Below are positions 54,585 through 64,000 of a stretch of 64,000 nt of DNA, in pieces. The notes under the pieces were generated by a model. It saw only the letters and a program-made list of their open reading frames with translations. It did not search any database and had not been told where the DNA came from. Where the stretch lies: positions 10,331,606 to 10,395,605 of the forward strand of contig NW_024037064.1 in assembly GCF_015706575.1 (NCBI RefSeq), read 5' to 3'. Numbering within the stretch: position 1 is the stretch's first letter; each line of letters opens with the position of its first letter. Position numbers and translations under genes: made by a program. This DNA is from Patiria miniata. Taxonomy: Eukaryota > Echinodermata > Asteroidea > Valvatida > Asterinidae.

Positions 54585-55683
54585 ATGGCTACAGCTCTAA
54601 AAAACATCGGTCCCCATCTTGAATGCATCATCTGTGCAGACAAATATAAACAGCCCAAGGTGCTGGATTGCATGCACAGTTTCTGCCAGAAATGTTTGGA
54701 GCAATACTACACTAGCAGGTATGCAGGTCAGCAAACAATTCCTTGCCCTGTATGTCGACGGGAGACAGTACTTCCAGAGACATGCATTGAAGGACTGAAA
54801 ACAAATTTCCATTTGATGGGAATAGTTGAGGAGGTCTCACTCCAAGCACAGGTGGCTAGTTCAGTGAAAAAAACACCAGAAGAAGATGAGTCTAAATGCC
54901 AGAAACACAGGGGGGAATTGAAATGGTTTTATTGTGAGACATGTGAAGAGTTAATCTGCCGAGCTTGTACTGTAGTAGACCACCGTGAACCAAAACATCA
55001 CTACATTGACTCTAGAGAGGCTTCTCGCAAATACAAACAGTCACTGAAAGATATGTTGCCAAATGTCACCACCGGCATCAAAATACTTCAAAAGGCTTTG
55101 GCCACTTCATCACAAGCTAAGCAAAAGTTCACACAGAACGTCACAAAGACTGTGAAAGCTGTGAAAAACAAAGCGGATAAAATGAGAGCTGAGATAACAA
55201 CTCAAGAGACAAAGATGATTGAAGAAATCAAACAACTCCAGCAGGATCGCAACAGAACATATGATGAGCATCAGTCAACACTGACACTGATGCTTGAAAG
55301 TAAAAAACAATCGCTGGGGACATCCCAGGATATCATTAACACTGCATCAGACAGTGACTTTTTGTCCCTATACCCTATCATCAGCAAAGACTTGAAATCA
55401 CTCAAGAGTCAAAATCCTCCCCAGATTGATCCCAAGCTTTCATATCTGAGCTTCACCCCGGATCAGAGGATTGGTGACATCAATCTGGGCAAGCTGGCAG
55501 TCAAAGGCAAGTGGGAGAAGTGTTGTGAGTTTGGTACACAGGGAAATGGTCCAGGACAGTTTGGTTTTGGTCGAGGTATTACTGCTACTCAACCTGGTGA
55601 GATTGCTGTGGCAGACTGGTGGAACAACCGAGTGGTCATCTGCAGCAATGAGGGACAACACAAAGGAACCATTCCCCTACAAC
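54585..55683 (+). CDS. TRIM coding exon 1: RING, B-box, coiled coil, first NHL blade
   Basis: All zinc ligands of RING and B-box2 are present, so E3 activity is expected. Acceptor TTTGTATACAG| at 54579. The frame is also open 15 bp upstream, where another ATG (54570) lies in the intron. The exon ends inside the first propeller blade. Confidence 0.9.
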
Positions 55684-58041
55684 GTAAGTTTCTATTATGC
55701 ACATGTTCATCAACACAAACTTTCATAATCGTGCGGAACTTATAAGTATTAAAGTCTTCCATGTGCAAATGCAGATTAGACAACTGAGAACGAAAACCAA
55801 TAACATACTGGCAATGAATTCATGTGCTGGCAGTGATATCCAACAAATTAGGTTTTGTTCTCCCGACAAATGTTCCATTGTTTTGTTTTGTTACATGTAG
55901 GGCTATGTAAAAAAAAAAAAAAAATTACAAACAATTAAAACAGACACACAGACACAAAAAATAAAACAAAACTACAACAGAACTTATATTTATTTCATTA
56001 CTGATTTCAGTTGGTATAATATAGAAGAATTGTTATTTTGGGGGTCTGTAACATTTAGAAAATAGCAAATTTGCTTTTAGGCTGTTTTGCAAACGAACCA
56101 ATCTGCCCTGTGAGTAGAATGTTCTAGGCCTGATTACGTTGATGAACCATTTTTTTTGTCCTGTGTACACGTGAAGTTGCTTGACCTTCTGGGGTTGACG
56201 GTCAAATTAAAGTTAGGTGAATTCAAAATACTAAAAGCAAAGCAGCATGAATTTAAAAAAATGGATTTACGCAAAAAAAAGAAAATCTTTATACAAACAT
56301 GCAAACATGACAAAAATGGTGACATCATACAATGTCACCACCATATCAAATTACAAGTGATTTAAATGGACACTACATCCTGGAAAGCACCCAATAGGGC
56401 TACAAAGAGCATTTAAAAGTAGGATATAAACGTCTACACAACCATCTTGACAAATTGCCAATTTGTGTTATTTTCTGCAAGAGCAAAGTTTGGGGGTCAA
56501 AATTTTGACTCTCAAAAATGTGTCATTCTGTGTCAATTCAACACGATTTTAGACCCGACCCTCACAGATTTTAATGATATTTGGTGTGATGATTGGCCTG
56601 TATGAGAAACCTCCAGAACTGATTTTTTTTTTGTAGCTTGGCTTGATAAATTATGAGATACGGTCAACGAACTTTTGACTAATTAGCATGACCTCCAAAC
56701 TTTCAATACTTGTATCTCCCAAACTATAGCAAATATAAAGCCAAATTGTACATCATATTAAAGCTCTTTGAATGGCCTCCATTTCATAAAATAAAACCAA
56801 AATCATACCATGAAGCACAGAGAAAATGCATTAGGAAATGACCTTTGACCTTGAATTACGAAAAAAAATATGCTTCAAGTTTCATTTTTTTCAGTTGTTA
56901 GTTTATGATGTAAGCAACAATCTTGGAACATTTTGTGAAAGGTGTCTTAAAGTTTGCAAGAACCGAGTTGTTATTATACAGTTTAAAATTATTTGATGTC
57001 TAAAAATGGGGTCTATGTTGTTCAATGCTCCATTTGAAAATTGAGCAACCTTTTTATTTCTAAAAAAAAAAGCAACACTATTAAATATAAGACTAATCTA
57101 TTTTGATGTTTGTACAATGAGAATAGCACAGAGAGTGCACGTACAACTTTATAAAAGACTTTGCATAACTGTATCTCCAAGACGTTGCAGTTATTCACAA
57201 TTATACATGTACCGGTATGGTGGCTGAAGACTGCACAATGTTCATGTAGGCCTATTCATTCTACATGAACAGGCTATAAAGCACGCCATGTATTCATTAT
57301 TATAGGTAGGTTATCAAAGGTATATTTCATGGGGACTGAGAATAGTGACAGTGCATTTATATACTGTGCATACAATGTCTGTTACATTTGAGTTCTTCTT
57401 TACCCACAGGTCCAGTGGCAGTTGCAGCCATCCACAATCCTGAGCAACGCTTGCTTGTGTTGGAAGAGGGAAGCAAGTATGTCAAGGTGTTCAACATGAA
57501 AGACAACACTCTTGTAAAGCAGTTTCCAACTGTGCCCAAGCATCAGGTAGACAAGACAAAAATGAACCTATCGAGTCTAGCAGTAACAAAGAATAGCATC
57601 TTAGTAGGCGACACCTACAATATGGTGTGGACTGAACACAAAGCCACTGATGGTGAGATCCTACACACCATACCAGTGCAGACTCCACCTTGGTTCCTGG
57701 CTGTTGATGACGACACTGATATAGTTGTGGTCAGTGGAGGTGACACAAAGAAAGTGGAGGTTGGTAATAGCAAAGGTAGAACAATCTGGACCATTAATCC
57801 AACCATTAATGGTGAGCAAGTGGGGAACTGCAAGGGTGTATGCTGTGACAGCTCAGGCATCTACCTTGCAGTGGACCAATGTGTGTCTGGCACTGGTTAT
57901 ATTCACCACTTTGATCTAGATGGCAGGTTTCTTGCTTGCCTGGCTCAGGGTCTGCATGCCCCACAGGGAATGACATTCACATCAGAGGGCCAGCTGGCAG
58001 TGGCTGACCTCTCCACAGTCAAGATATATCACAAGGTGTGA
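54585..58041 (+). CDS. TRIM protein with RING, B-box, coiled coil and NHL-like repeats
   Basis: Coding exons 54585-55683 and 57410-58041 join in phase 1 (CTACAAC|GTAAGT, TTTACCCACAG|) to a 576-residue protein. A C3HC4 RING lies at residues 14-57 (CIIC, CMHSFCQKC, CPVC), a B-box2 at about 105-139 (CQKH, CETC, CRAC, DH, HH), a Lys/Gln/Glu-rich coiled coil at about 150-260, and a C-terminal beta-propeller with NHL-type blades (GQFGFGRGITATQPGEIAVADWWNNRVVI and LQGLHAPQGMTF-like repeats). TRIM-NHL proteins of the TRIM2/3/56/71 kind are RING E3 ubiquitin ligases, and TRIM56 and its invertebrate relatives act in innate immunity. No break is seen. The start ATG lies 6 bp after the acceptor. Confidence 0.9.
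55684..57409 (+). other. TRIM intron
   Basis: A 1.7-kb AT-rich intron with no recognised exon. The short ORFs at 56156-56365 and elsewhere are A-rich noise. Confidence 0.6.
57410..58041 (+). CDS. TRIM coding exon 2: NHL-like propeller
   Basis: About 210 residues of repeated beta-blade units (for example NPEQRLLVLEEGSKYVKVF, then WFLAVDDDTDIVVVSGGDT, then IYLAVDQCVSG, then EGQLAVADLSTVKIY). The stop is at 58039-58041. An AATAAA lies at about 58222, a plausible polyadenylation signal. Confidence 0.9.
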
Positions 58042-58870
58042 TGTCATCCAACATGACATTGACTAGCAATCATCATCATCCCAACAGCAAATGTTGAGGA
58101 TGAAATTGTCCAGCCATTACAGCAACAATCAACATTCATGTCCCACTCATATCACATCTCTCCTCAAAAATCCAAACTGCCAGATCCCTCTGATGTGAAC
58201 CATTTTACCATACAAACTCTTAAATAAACCATGCATCAATTACATTATGTTACTATACAAAGTCTTATATAAACAGTGTATTGACTAGTTACATTTGATT
58301 TGATTGGGGGACAATTTGTTTTACATGTACATGTACGATGACTGGAATCTATTATCTTTGTCTAAATTAAATGGTAAATTTGAAAGGAGAGGGGTGTTTA
58401 GTGGGTGTTGAGGTGTTTGATGTTATGACCCCCGCCTCCTCAACCCAACACCCCTCCCTCACCCAGTACATGGATTGCCATCAATCTATCCAATACTTAC
58501 CAACTTTTTGAGGTGTTTATGAAAACCCGGCTTCGTTGTGGCTTCCGCTTCATCTCTGGCACTAGATTCCTAAGAATCCTACCACTTTCAAACTCAGTGT
58601 AAATGAACCAACCATCCATTGGCCTTGTGTGACAGGATTTGGTGTCTCTAAAGAGGAAAATGGACCAATATTGTACTGGAGTTACATCAGGGGACAAAAA
58701 TCATGCAGCCTGAGGCCAAAGCCAGGGACGAAGCCAAGATTTCATAAACCTGGTGGAACTTGCTGTATATATTCTGCTATCTTTTATATCAAAGACTTTC
58801 AGAGAAATGTTTAGGATCATTTCGTTCTTGAGATGCAACATTCTTAAAATTTATTTTGAGTAATTAAAAC
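58042..58870. other. TRIM 3' UTR and flank
   Basis: 3' UTR to about 58240, then non-coding sequence with CCCCGCC / ACCCCTCCC patches and no supported ORF. Confidence 0.45.
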
Positions 58871-58879
58871 TTTACAAAT

Positions 58880-60800
58880 GCATTACTCAGTTCAATTTAG
58901 TGTTAGGATTAGTGTTCAAGATAAGCCTTTCTTCACTCAGTTAATTTGTTGTTACTTTTTTGCTGTTGGCATCTGCCTATATACCCAGTATTTAATAAAA
59001 CACTACTCTTCAAGTAAATTGACTTGTCTATTAAAATGTATCCTAAAGATGAGTGACAAAGCTTATTCTATTAATGTGGTTTCAGATCTTCAATCACAGA
59101 ATGGAGAATTGTGTTGACATTGTTCATGAGGTTTATATCTTGACCTCATCAGAGGCTTTTAATAGTAGAAGCCTAAGCTGTAGTCCATTATATATTGTAC
59201 TTTTGATAATAGAAATTTTGAGAGAATTTTACAACCACTTCATCCTTGAGATGTAACCATACTACAAGTATTTTGTGAAATAGTATTGTTTGAAGCATAT
59301 GCATCACAATGATAGTTAGTAGGTCCTACTCAGATTACTGTTCAATATAAGCCTTTATTTACTCAGTTGTTATATTACATTTTGCAGTTTCTGTTTACGC
59401 ATTTGAATTTATGAAGCATTTACATGTATATTGAAGATAATTTACTAATTGAAAGTTTGCTAAAGATGAGTGAAAATTAATTTGGTTTCCTGTCTTAATT
59501 CACAGAATGAAGACTATGTTTATAAGAATGTTTTTATCTTGATTGTAAATTGTGTTTACATTTTTTTCTCAGACTTTCAAATGTCCCTTCAGTTTGAATG
59601 ATTAGAAATCAATTTGACTGAAGCTAAATGGCCTGAGTTGCCTTGATTTTGGCCTGACTGCCAGGTTGAAAAGGTCCCACACAATTAGCAATTTTCTAAT
59701 TCACGTTTTTTCTTACAAACCTAACAGATTTCCTGGTCTTTTCAAGAATTTAATTGCACATTTCTGTTTTCATTAATTTGCCTTTTTGGTTCCAAATTCA
59801 GAAGAAAAAAAATCATCACTTCAGTTTGGGTTTCAGCAAAAAATTATGAATTTGTTTGCAAAGTATCAATCTGATTGGAAAAATGAAATGTTCAAGTAGA
59901 CTTTTAAGTGTTTAACAATTACCACTGTATGTAGATCTTAGTAGTCACAACAAGACTTTGTAAACTCCTGTTATGTTTATTCTTCAATTTGTTCCTAATA
60001 GAACATATATCTACTCATTGTATACTGTGCTATCTCTATATTACATTTTCTGATAATAGAAATTACAGCTTGTACATTTTGAATTATTCTGTATTCTGTT
60101 GACTTCACTTTTTAAAGCCACGTAGGATCATTTGCAATTACCCAGATAAGTACCTACCGATTTAATGACAGAAAGCTCAAAGTGAAGATAGGACTGGTAA
60201 CAAATACCCTGTGAAATAATTCCACCTGAAATGGTATTGTCAGAAAACAAACATTGAAGGTGGTTTGAAAATGGGGTGCCTACAGAATCCAGTTGAGATC
60301 CAAAGACTTGTGCATTATGTTTCCTGTTTTCTCCAAAATGTATAGTAGCCACTCAGCTAAGGCTTGAACAGAATGCTTGTTATGCACCCTACTTAAAATA
60401 TTGAGCACTTTTGTTGCTTCGGAAAAAAAACCTGCAAAAAGCAAATGATCATATGCACAATGTACCTGAAAGCATACACATCACTATGAAAGTTGATTGA
60501 GATTATTTTAAATATTAGTCTTTTAATATTCGCTTGGTTTATTAAAAAAAAAAATTCTATTTGTTTTCATTTTAAAGTTTTTAATAGAAATCCTGTTTAT
60601 TGTTATTATTTACAAGCTTTGTACATTTGCATTTATATCAATGAAACACTAATGTGGATGATCATTTAATCATCAAAATGCCTGCTAAAGATGAGCACAA
60701 ATACTTATCCTATTAATTTGGTTTCCTGTCTGAATTCACAGAATAAAGACTTGTGTAAACTTTACTCACAAGGGATTATCTTGATTGAAATTTTTATTAT
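58880..60800. repeat. Three diverged repeats of about 250-300 bp
   Basis: At about 58880-59150, 59290-59560 and 60490-60790 the order TTCAA(G/T)ATAAGCCTTT, GCTAAAGATGAG(T/C), TTTCCTGTCT and AATTCACAGAATGAAGAC recurs with heavy divergence. Between copies 2 and 3, 60123-60232 resembles 26061-26160 downstream of the NLR gene. No coding frame. Confidence 0.55.
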
Positions 60801-61470
60801 TTCTCTTTGAAGGTTAAAAATTTCAAAGTGTGAAAGGTTGCCACTCATTGTAACAAATGTTCAAATCAATGATATTGAATTTCAGGAAGCTATGGCCTCC
60901 ATTGCCTTGCTTTTTGCCTCACTGCCTCCTTGAAATTTCCTTGCCTTTTCAAGAATTCAATTCCAGACCTCTGTTTTCATTGTTTTACCTATTTGAATGC
61001 AATTTCAGCAAACTTCAAAACAGTGTTATTCCACTTGGAACCCTCAATCCCAAGGAAACCCACAAAGTAAAGTCTCCTAAATCCAACATAATCCCATAAC
61101 TCAGATGAACCATACAACAAAAATGGACCACTGTGGCATTAGCTTGATGTGTGAGTTAAATTTTCTACAAATTTCAGCAAAGACAAAATGTTTTCACTTA
61201 TTATTTTTGGACTACCTTTGTTTGACACATAAATACCGAAGGCAGACAATTATTCGTCAGCAACACCATGAAGTTACACCCATCTACATACCAGTAAAAA
61301 CTAGCAATCAGAGAAAACGGCAACTAAAGTTGAACGCCTTCTAAAACAACACTTTGCATCAAAACGACAGAGTATTTTCATTTGGGTTTCTCGTTGTGGA
61401 CACTTGATGAATTGAATTTATTAAATCTGCTGTTTTTCACCCGTTTGTGTATTAAATATACAAGAAATAA
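60801..61470. other. No gene seen
   Basis: Two adjoining 80-residue ORFs (60857-61344) carry no motif that I recognise. They are separated by stops and are probably chance. Confidence 0.35.
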
Positions 61471-61474
61471 GAGA

Positions 61475-61905
61475 AAAAAGATGAGTGTTAGTTCGTGAAA
61501 TCGAAAAAGCTGTGAAACTGTAAATTTTCATTTTCACGAAGTAACACTCTTCAATGTGTATAACACGTGGAAAGTGCAACTTCAGGTCAGCGCGCGCGCG
61601 CTCATACAACTTATTACAAGAAGAGTGTTACTTCGTGAAAACGTTTTTGCTCACTTATGAGCAGAGTGTGTGCCATGCATTGCAATGGTAAATGGAATTT
61701 GAGTATTACTTCCTGAAAACGAAAATTGTCACTTTTGCGCAAAAGTTGCCATGGATACTTGGCGTAATTATTGAAGTAAAGCTCTTGAAGCTTTGAAACT
61801 TCGGGCAATGGTAGGCCTTGATGATGAATAATGTTTAAAAATAAAAAAAACTGAAAATCGAAAAAAATTATGGTTTAACACGGTAGAGTGTTACTTCGTG
61901 GTGTC
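61475..61905. repeat. Cluster of GTGTTACTTCGTGAAAACG motifs in both orientations
   Basis: The word occurs, with small changes, at about 61483 (+), 61533 (inverted), 61624 (+), 61704 (+) and 61886 (+, partial). A CG repeat (GCGCGCGCGC) is at 61592. The arrangement fits nested or tandem ends of a TIR element family. No ORF. Confidence 0.6.
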
Positions 61906-62081
61906 GGTGACATGAGTGGATTCCAGCCACCACATAAATTCCAGATTTCTTGGACCAGTCTGCAAGTCTTCATTGCTGCATGACAAGGTCAATGGTTTCA
62001 CCTTTTCATCAGTTCCCCAACACTTAAAAATGCCACAGCGCCCTCTATTGACGATGACGCTCCCTTCCTTCATAATTGAGT

Positions 62082-63144
62082 GTAGACTGTTTTCAAGTCC
62101 TGAACTCATGCTGATTGAGTATGGGTGGTGGAGGGGTGAGATGCTTACTTGTTCATTAGGTAGCCATCCTCTCTTGACAGTGTCTTGATGGGGGAAGTTA
62201 GACATCCTGTTAGCGGCTGTGCCTGGTATGTCCTCTAAGTTGCTACTTGGGATCCAGTCACCGCTGCTCCCTGGGGAAAAATTCAGAATAAACAAAATCT
62301 TTATTAAAATCTGCCATTTATAAGGAAAATATGACAACTAATATTTTGCTAATCAGCATGTCCTGTATGTCCATAGGGTTTAGAAATCACAGTCGTCTAT
62401 TTTTAAATTATATTTTCATGGCCTGAACTTAAATGTTATTGTATCATTCTGAGTTGATCTTACAGCATTTTGTTATCAACAAGGATCTTTTAGCTAAGTT
62501 CTTCAATTAGGATCTGTAAGTAACGAGCCAAGAAAATATGAGACTATTTCACACTCCTATTATCTTGATGCTCCATATATAGTCAGTTTTCATGCATCTA
62601 ATGAAAGTGTGTGGTAAATGAAAACTGAGCTTACCTGGTGTATAAGCCCAGATGCTACTCCCTGGTGAACCAACAGGGTAACACAGATCACTGACAGGTA
62701 CAACAACAAAGCTGACAGGTGTCTTGCATTGCCCTCGACTACGCTCATTGCTGATTGGAATTGGTAAGCGGCGATCTTGACCAATGGCTGCTGGAGGCGG
62801 GGCCTGAGGCTGTTCAGTTGCCATGGTGACCAGACTGGGCGTGGCGGTTGGTCAACGAAGCAAGGCTCCACAAGATGAGAGAGCTGCTCAAAATGAAATT
62901 GAATGTATAAAAACTCAAAATTAATGAGAAAGACACATGTAATGTATGCCAATAATGATAGACTGTGTTTCATAATTTGGTCGGCTTTTGTAATTTTTGA
63001 GGCGTTGCGTAGTTGTGAGTACAACTATAGGAGAAGGTTTGCAGATACACCAAGTGAAGTGACTGTCTAATAATAATATTGAATAATTGATTCAACTTAT
63101 ATTGCACTCTCTCCACAAATACTGCATCAGACAGTGACTTCCTT
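62082..63144. repeat. Duplicated segment, copy 2
   Basis: Matches 50054-51125 with high identity and the same internal order. The right edge stops inside the TRIM-like fragment where a hAT-like element begins (63145), so the duplicate probably resumes beyond that element outside the window. The left edge is followed by unrelated sequence containing GCGCCCTCTATTG. Confidence 0.9.
62149..62883 (-). CDS. Two exons of the unrecognised gene (copy 2)
   Basis: Exons 62883-62635 (249 nt) and 62270-62149 (122 nt) have the same lengths and usable splice sites as copy 1 (CACCAG|GTAAGC, CCCCAG|, AACAA|GTAAGC). From the internal ATG the frame is open (MATEQPQAPPPAAIGQDRRL). Upstream of it a TGA at 62852-62854 closes the frame that is open in copy 1. 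There is no counterpart of the third exon (49733-49578). It is either a broken duplicate or an alternative first exon starting at that ATG. The altered residues (for example DLCYP for DLGYP, MSNFPH for MPYFPH) suggest relaxed constraint. Confidence 0.45.
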
Positions 63145-64000
63145 CAGAGTTGGAATGACTCGAGTCCAACTCGAGTCACATTTTTTGGTGACTCGACTCG
63201 AGTCCCGACGGGTAAATGACTCGACTCGACTCGAGTCACTGCGAGCAAATGACTCGACTCGACTCAAGTCCCTCATCAGAATGACTCGACTCGACTAAGG
63301 CTAATAAGACTCGAGTCCCAAAAATAAAAGCAAAACTTACTTGCGAAAAATATTTGCAATGACTTACGAGGCGCCGTTTGTGTTGCCAGTTTTTATTCAC
63401 GTCACGTTATGTTCGCGAATAATGTACGTTCATATACAGCTGCTGCGGCCGTCTGTTTTCCTTCCTCCATAATGATACAACAAACATAGAGCATGTAATG
63501 CTAAACCCGGAACCAGACTTTAAACGCATCTCTCAATCTGTGGTTTCATCATTGTTTTCAGGCGATTTCTTATAAAGCTCTTGGTGGAACGCTGGCTAAA
63601 TTTTTGTCCCGATTTCACCAAAAAAAATGGATATGGACGGGACCACCTTTTAATAATCAGAAACAGTTTTGTATAATGTAATTAGGTTTTGACGTTGTTA
63701 GCGATCAGCGAACAACAAAATCTAGACCCGAAGCCAAACAGTTATCAGACTGAAGTTTCACATCTTCTTATCTGTGACGTGAGCTAGCAATGGAAACTGT
63801 TGGTTGGGTACCATACAGCATACTTAATGTCTTTGGATTTTCGTAATAGACTGGCGCCTTGTATTCTTTCTCTCTTGTGTTTGTTGCTTTTTATTGTAAT
63901 TTATTATATAGTGTTCAAACATTTGTGACTCGAATTGACCCGAGCTAAATACTTGACTCGACTTGACTTGACCACACACTGTGACTCGACTCGACTCGAC
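63145..64000. mobile_element. hAT-like non-autonomous element, runs off the window
   Basis: Begins CAGAGTTGGAATGACTCGAG with many GACTCGACTCGAGTC palindromes over the first 170 bp, an AT-rich interior, and ACTCGACT words again from about 63927 to the window end. No transposase frame was seen. The outer 3' end is not in the window. A related truncated end is at 18011-18072. Confidence 0.75.

Overview
The window looks like nuclear DNA of an invertebrate deuterostome. An echinoderm is the most likely source, with a hemichordate or cephalochordate as the alternative. The reasons are spliced genes with GT..AG introns, a Death-NACHT (NLR) gene and a RING/B-box/NHL TRIM gene of the kind expanded in those animals, a CR1/L2-type LINE, and an AT-rich background full of TACATGTA and TAGGCCTA words. 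The organism call is inference. No prokaryotic operon, CRISPR array, rRNA, intact tRNA, retrovirus or LTR element was recognised.

Layout. 1-1358: no gene seen. 1359 to about 4960: near-complete LINE on the minus strand. 5.0-8.3 kb: non-coding with fold-back repeats. 8619-8797: first coding exon of a PIH1D2-like gene. 9-18 kb: non-coding, with several inverted-repeat elements. 18301-24343: a five-exon gene for a predicted 910-residue protein made of a short ectodomain, a transmembrane helix, a basic segment, a Death domain, NACHT, and an LRR-like tail. 24.3-28.9 kb: 3' flank and repeats. 28923-32177: a two-exon gene whose second exon runs into a 19-bp minisatellite. 32.3-35.7 kb: tandem and TIR-flanked repeats. 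36.3-42.1 kb: a triplicated exon-like unit and a chain of well-bounded exons on the plus strand, with an orphan minus-strand exon (39392-39733). 40.9-43.4 kb: a 2.5-kb TIR-bounded element. 43.4-49.5 kb: non-coding with MITEs and tRNA-like repeats. 49578-50876: three exons of an unrecognised minus-strand gene. 51.5-53.5 kb: dispersed and tandem repeats. 54585-58041: an intact two-coding-exon TRIM gene (576 residues). 58-61.9 kb: its 3' flank with diverged repeats. 62149-62883: second copy of two exons of the 50-kb gene. 63145-64000: start of a hAT-like non-autonomous element that runs out of the window.

Biology. The NLR-like and TRIM genes fit an innate-immune neighbourhood: Death-fold assembly and NACHT oligomerisation on one side, RING E3 ubiquitin ligase on the other. 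The most unusual item is the NLR, because a short exon ahead of the Death domain encodes a single transmembrane helix followed by an arginine-rich stop-transfer stretch, and all four introns are phase 1. That predicts a membrane-anchored Death-NACHT receptor, which differs from the usual cytosolic NLR layout. Everything here was read by eye from sequence. Splice sites, expression and family names below the superfamily level need transcript data or searches.
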